In this document: piece after piece, positions 60,492 to 64,000 of the stretch | How positions within the stretch are numbered: the stretch's first letter is position 1 | Layout: the number at the start of each line of letters is the position of its first letter | From: JAQBQH01 sp035607415 | GTDB lineage: Bacteria > Myxococcota_A > Polyangia > Palsa-1104 | Direction: 5' to 3' | NCBI GenBank assembly: GCA_035607415.1 | Contig: DATNAQ010000088.1 | Span: 1-64,000 of the forward strand | Length of the DNA stretch: 64,000 bases | Translations under genes and position numbers: made by a program | Notes under the pieces: model-generated | The model's input: the letters and a program-made list of their open reading frames with translations, nothing else | What the model was told of the DNA's origin: nothing | The model's database searches: none

Positions 60492-62075
60492 CTATTGCTT
60501 CGACACGTTGCGGTAGAGGCTCCAGCTGCCGGCGTCGCGCACCAGGACGGCGCCGTCCGCGGGCATGACGTCGCGCGCCTCCTCGGGGACGATGAAGTAG
60601 TCCCAGCCGTGCATCATCGTCGCCGGGTTGAAGCGCGCCTCTTCCGGCGAGAACAGCGTCTCGGCGGCGCGCGGCACCTTTGGCGCGGGAAGCGATCCGA
60701 TGCGGCGTATCGGGAAGCCGTCGTCGTAGAGGTAGGGATCGAAGCCGCCGCGATAGACGAGCGGGTAGTTGTAGAGCTCGCGCCAGATCGTCATCTTCGG
60801 CGCCACCGCGGGATCTTCGAACGAGCGCCCCGGCTCGTGCAGCACGAGCGTGTTCGAGCCGAGCGGCGTCATGCGGATGAGCTCGATGAGCGGCCAGGCG
60901 CGCTTGGAGAAGTCGCGATAGTTGCGCGTCATCTCGCGCGGCAAGAGCGCCATGACCACGAGCGCCGCAGCGACGAGCCCGATGCGCGCGCCGCGGATCG
61001 GCCCGCGCGGGAAGAAGACCGCGATGCACGCGGCGAAGAGCAGGAAGCGTTGGTTGATCATCCACCAGTTGAACGGATGCTTGACCCAGAACGGCGTGGC
61101 GAAGGCCATCGCCACGAAGGCGGCGAAGGCGAGCGGCAGGCGCACGCGGCGGCGCCACGGGTCTTCCACTCCGCCGGGGCCGACCTCGCGCGTGGTGCGC
61201 GCGCCGCCGTCGCTGACGACGAGGAGCACGAGGATCGCCATCACCCCGATCGCGATCCATTCGTCGAGCGTGTCCGATTGGAACACGTTGATCATGTCGG
61301 CCGCGCGCGACATGAGCTTGACCGGCGAGTCGGTGACCGCGTCGTAGCGGCCTTCGCCCATGTAGCCGATGTGGCGCGCCTGCAGAAGGCCGACGGCGAG
61401 CATGGCCAGGGACGGGGCCATCGCCGCGGCGGCGTAGAGCGGGCCGCGCCAGCGACGGCAGCCGAGCTCGACGGCGAGGAGCAGGATGGCGTAGGCGCCG
61501 AACGCCGCCCACGGCAGGACCTGAAAGAGGTAGAGCGCGGCCGTCCACAGCCCGACGACGATGGCGCCGCGCGCGGTCGGCGCGTCGAGCAGGCGATAGA
61601 GCGCGGCGAGCGCGGGCAGCATCATCATCGCGCCGCAGCAGAACGCGATGAAGCCCCACTGAAAATAGATCGACACCGTGAGCGGCAAGAGCAGGAACGC
61701 CAGCCACGGCGAGCGCCCCGTCGCGCGCGCGAAGGCGAAGCCGCCGAGCGGCGTCAGGATGATGTACGCGCTCATGAAGAGGAGGTTCGCCGTCGCCACC
61801 GAGCGCGTCACATAGGTGAGGAGGTGCACGAGGTAGAAGTGCGCGAAGTAGGGCACGAGCTCGAGCGAGCGCTCGTAATAGGGCGCCAGGTTCCAGCGTG
61901 GATTGCCGACGTAATGGAGCGCGGTGATGCGCGCCAGGTGGTTCGGCAGATCATGCAGCGGCAAGACGCGCGCCGACCACAGCGGCGAGGCGAACCACAG
62001 CGACAGCGGTAACCACACCGCGAGCCAGAAGCGATGGCGTTTTGCGAAGTCGACGATCGCGCGCGGCGCAGGCAC
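60492..62075 (-). CDS. Multi-pass membrane protein, GT-C-like, 4-copy family
   Basis: 527 aa from GTG. The order matches its homologues: SARVLPLHDLPNHLARITA with the loop Asp after helix 1, SVATANLLFMSAYIILTPLG, FQWGFIAFCCGAMM, LYLFQVLPWAAFGAYA, then a C-terminal soluble part with YRGGFDPYLYDDGFP and ending in a WSLYRNV strand. It is about 10 helices long. Not recognised as a named family. It is divergent from the next family member with a 43-bp gap. Confidence 0.7.
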   Translation of the reverse strand: MPAPRAIVDFAKRHRFWLAVWLPLSLWFASPLWSARVLPLHDLPNHLARITALHYVGNPRWNLAPYYERSLELVPYFAHFYLVHLLTYVTRSVATANLLFMSAYIILTPLGGFAFARATGRSPWLAFLLLPLTVSIYFQWGFIAFCCGAMMMLPALAALYRLLDAPTARGAIVVGLWTAALYLFQVLPWAAFGAYAILLLAVELGCRRWRGPLYAAAAMAPSLAMLAVGLLQARHIGYMGEGRYDAVTDSPVKLMSRAADMINVFQSDTLDEWIAIGVMAILVLLVVSDGGARTTREVGPGGVEDPWRRRVRLPLAFAAFVAMAFATPFWVKHPFNWWMINQRFLLFAACIAVFFPRGPIRGARIGLVAAALVVMALLPREMTRNYRDFSKRAWPLIELIRMTPLGSNTLVLHEPGRSFEDPAVAPKMTIWRELYNYPLVYRGGFDPYLYDDGFPIRRIGSLPAPKVPRAAETLFSPEEARFNPATMMHGWDYFIVPEEARDVMPADGAVLVRDAGSWSLYRNVSKQ

Positions 62076-62118
62076 CGCAGGCGGTTATGCCACAGAGATG
62101 TGGTAGGCTGCCACGCCG

Positions 62119-63705
62119 ATGGCGGAACGGTTCGCAGCCAACCTCAAGGGCGCGTGGTCGCGCGCCGTCGCGGCGGCACGCGAGGGGATCCGCCGCGAGC
62201 CCGTCTTCGTCGCTGCGTTCGTCATTCTGTGGATCTGCGCGATGGTGCCGATCTGGGCCCCGCGCTTCCTGCCGCTGCTCGACATGCCGGATCACCTCGA
62301 TGCCATCGCCATCTGGCATCGATATCGAAACGAGTCGTGGGGATATTCGAAGTATTACGAATTGAATCTGATTCCGCTGCCGTATTGGGGATATTTCCTA
62401 CCCGTTCATCTGCTCTCGTATCTGATGCCGATCGAGATCGCCAACAAGGTGTATCTCTCGGCGTACGCGCTCCTCTTGCCGCTCTCGACGGCGATGCTGG
62501 CGCGCCAGATGGGGCGCAGCCACTGGCTGTCGCTGTTCGCCTTCCCGCTCGTCTTCAACATGAACTTCTCGTACGGGTTCATCACGTTCTGCGCGGGCCT
62601 GGTGGTGCTGACGTTCGCGCTCGTGGTGCTCGATCGGTTCCTCGAGGCGCCGACGTCGCGGCGCGGCTGGGCGCTGGCGCTCCTGTCGATCCTGCTCTAC
62701 CTGACGCACATCCTGCCGTGGATGTTCTTCGGCGTCGCGTCGGTGGTGCTGGTCTTCGGTCACGGCTGGCATCCGCGCCGCATCGCGGTCGCGGCGGCGC
62801 TCGAGGTCCCATCGCTGCTCCTGGCGCTGTACGGGTTTCACAAGTCGGAGGGCATCACCGCGGTGCAGAGCGGGCCCTTCGCCTACGACGCCAAGAAGGA
62901 ACAGCTGATCAACTCGCTGCAAGAGGTGCCGCTGCGCGTGGTCGCGGGCTGGCCGGGGAACACGGCCTATTGGATCGTGATCGGCCTCGGGCTTTTGTGG
63001 CTGGCGCTCCTTCTGAGCGCGCGCACCGACGCCGCCGACAGCGAGGCGCGGCGCAGCGGCTGGCCCTATCGGCTCGAGTTCGTCGCGCTGCTCGCCGTCG
63101 CGGCCTACCTGTTTCTGCCGATGCACATGTTCAAGCCCGTCGATCTGTGGATGATCGGCGGCCGCTTCCTCACGGTCGTCGCGCTCTACGGCGCGCTCCT
63201 GCCGCACGGGCCCATCGCCGGCAAGCGGCGCCTCCTCCTCATCGGTGTGTTCCTGATCGCGGCGTTCTATCCGCTCGCGCTCACGCGCAAGTGGCTGCAG
63301 TTCGATCATCGCGCCGCCGGCTTCCGCCGCCTCATGCATCGCGTCGAGCGCGGCTCGTCGACGCTGACGCTGGTGCTCGGCGACGCCGAAGACGTGTCGG
63401 TCGATCCGCAAGCGGTGCCCTATCTGCAGTTCCACGCCTACGCGCAGTATCTCGCCGGCGGCTTCGATCCGTGGGCGCTCGACACCGGCTTCCCCTACGT
63501 GCGCAAGCCGGGCACCGGCTTCCCGGCGCCGCGCTGGAAGCACCCCGAGACCTTCACGTTCGATCAGCACGGCATCCACTACGACTACATCCTCACCAAG
63601 GGCGAGTGGACCGACCACGCCATCTTCGGCCCCGACGACTCGGGCCGCGCGCCGCTCATCGCGCAGGACGGCGACTGGCGCCTCTACGCGGTCGGCCAGC
63701 GGTGA
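62119..63705 (+). CDS. Multi-pass membrane protein, GT-C-like, 4-copy family
   Basis: 528 aa. APRFLPLLDMPDHLDAIAIW, IEIANKVYLSAYALLLPLS, NMNFSYGFITFCAGLVVL, YLTHILPWMFFGVASVV and a C-terminal LAGGFDPWALDTGFPYVRKP repeat the signatures of the other copies. The segment encoding residues about 70-95 (bases about 62325-62400) uses unusual AT-rich codons. The ATG lies 9 nt after TAGGCT (62104-62109). Its stop overlaps the next copy's GTG (GTGA). Confidence 0.7.
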   Translation: MAERFAANLKGAWSRAVAAAREGIRREPVFVAAFVILWICAMVPIWAPRFLPLLDMPDHLDAIAIWHRYRNESWGYSKYYELNLIPLPYWGYFLPVHLLSYLMPIEIANKVYLSAYALLLPLSTAMLARQMGRSHWLSLFAFPLVFNMNFSYGFITFCAGLVVLTFALVVLDRFLEAPTSRRGWALALLSILLYLTHILPWMFFGVASVVLVFGHGWHPRRIAVAAALEVPSLLLALYGFHKSEGITAVQSGPFAYDAKKEQLINSLQEVPLRVVAGWPGNTAYWIVIGLGLLWLALLLSARTDAADSEARRSGWPYRLEFVALLAVAAYLFLPMHMFKPVDLWMIGGRFLTVVALYGALLPHGPIAGKRRLLLIGVFLIAAFYPLALTRKWLQFDHRAAGFRRLMHRVERGSSTLTLVLGDAEDVSVDPQAVPYLQFHAYAQYLAGGFDPWALDTGFPYVRKPGTGFPAPRWKHPETFTFDQHGIHYDYILTKGEWTDHAIFGPDDSGRAPLIAQDGDWRLYAVGQR

Positions 63706-64000
63706 CCCCGACGCCGCCGCCGGCGCGCGATCGCTGGCTCATCGCGGCCTTCGTGGTGTCGGCGCTGGCGACGGTGATGCCGATCTGGATCGCTCGTTAC
63801 CTGCCGCTGCTCGATCTGCCGAACCACCTGACGGCGATCGCGATCTGGCACTACCACGACGATCCGAAGTGGGACTTCGCGCGCTGGTACGATTTGAACC
63901 TCGTGCCGCTGCCCTATTGGGCGCACTACTACACGGTTCATCTTCTCACCTACGTCACGCGCTCCGTCGAGATCGCCAACAAGATCTTTTTGACGGCCTA
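63702..64000 (+). CDS. Multi-pass membrane protein of the same family (3' end outside window)
   Basis: The GTG at 63702 overlaps the previous stop. The 99 visible residues contain ARYLPLLDLPNHLTAIAIWH, LNLVPLPYWAHYYTVHLLTY and EIANKIFLTA, nearly identical in layout to the copies at 62119 and 60492. The gene runs off the window. Confidence 0.75.
   Translation, partial: MTPTPPPARDRWLIAAFVVSALATVMPIWIARYLPLLDLPNHLTAIAIWHYHDDPKWDFARWYDLNLVPLPYWAHYYTVHLLTYVTRSVEIANKIFLTA

Overview
This 64-kb window is GC-rich throughout and is packed with genes, with no gene-free stretch longer than about 215 bp. The gene content suggests a Myxococcota (deltaproteobacterial) chromosome: paralogous Hanks-type Ser/Thr kinases with C-terminal membrane anchors, short Cys-rich lipoproteins, a PilZ protein, stand-alone receiver proteins, a plant-type FabI, and large polysaccharide loci. 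The taxonomic assignment is inference; there is no rRNA or tRNA gene, no CRISPR array, no insertion sequence, no integrase and no replication origin that I can see.

Region 1 (1-21.8 kb) is a housekeeping and signalling mosaic. In order it holds the 3' end of an unknown protein with a textbook terminator, a zinc-type alcohol dehydrogenase, an FAD reductase/ICMT-like methyltransferase pair, a receiver protein, an ACT protein/cysteine desulfurase/AMP-ligase operon, an S51 peptidase, a thiolase, two paralogous tail-anchored kinases, a lipoprotein, a broken ferritin-like lipoprotein, a diacylglycerol-kinase-like enzyme, FabI, a histidine-kinase-like membrane protein next to a receiver protein, a PilZ protein, a P-loop kinase next to an APP1-like phosphatase, a methyltransferase next to PlsX, a DUF2267 protein and a small four-Cys protein.

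Region 2 (21.8-33.7 kb) is a first glycan locus. A minus-strand run makes GDP-L-fucose (gmd, fcl) and encodes several methyltransferases, a methyltransferase-GT2 fusion and a GT-C-like membrane enzyme. A divergent plus-strand run has an ALG5-like GT2, a multi-pass membrane protein of a family that recurs four times in the window, and a DUF2142 protein.

Region 3 (33.7-64 kb) is a large O-antigen/capsule-type locus. Plus-strand genes encode a GT4, a WlbA/WbpB-type sugar oxidase, a Wzx flippase, a GT-B-like protein, a HisH-HisF-sugar-amidotransferase triad, and the legionaminic-acid genes legF, legI, legE(ptmE), legB and legC. These collide, with a 9-bp overlap, with a 12-gene minus-strand operon of overlapping or near-touching genes. 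That operon runs from an NAD-epimerase at 60.5 kb through an aminotransferase, GT4s, a methyltransferase, a membrane GT-like protein and a second HisF-HisH-amidotransferase triad to legG and legH. Together the two operons encode the core GDP-sugar route to CMP-legionaminic acid plus two separate amidination systems, so the predicted surface glycan carries amidino-modified sugars. The window ends in a three-gene cluster of the recurring membrane family.

Two global features stand out. Many genes begin 5-7 nt after a TANNNT box, which suggests leaderless transcription. Inside operons, ATGA/GTGA stop-start overlaps dominate and were used to choose several starts.
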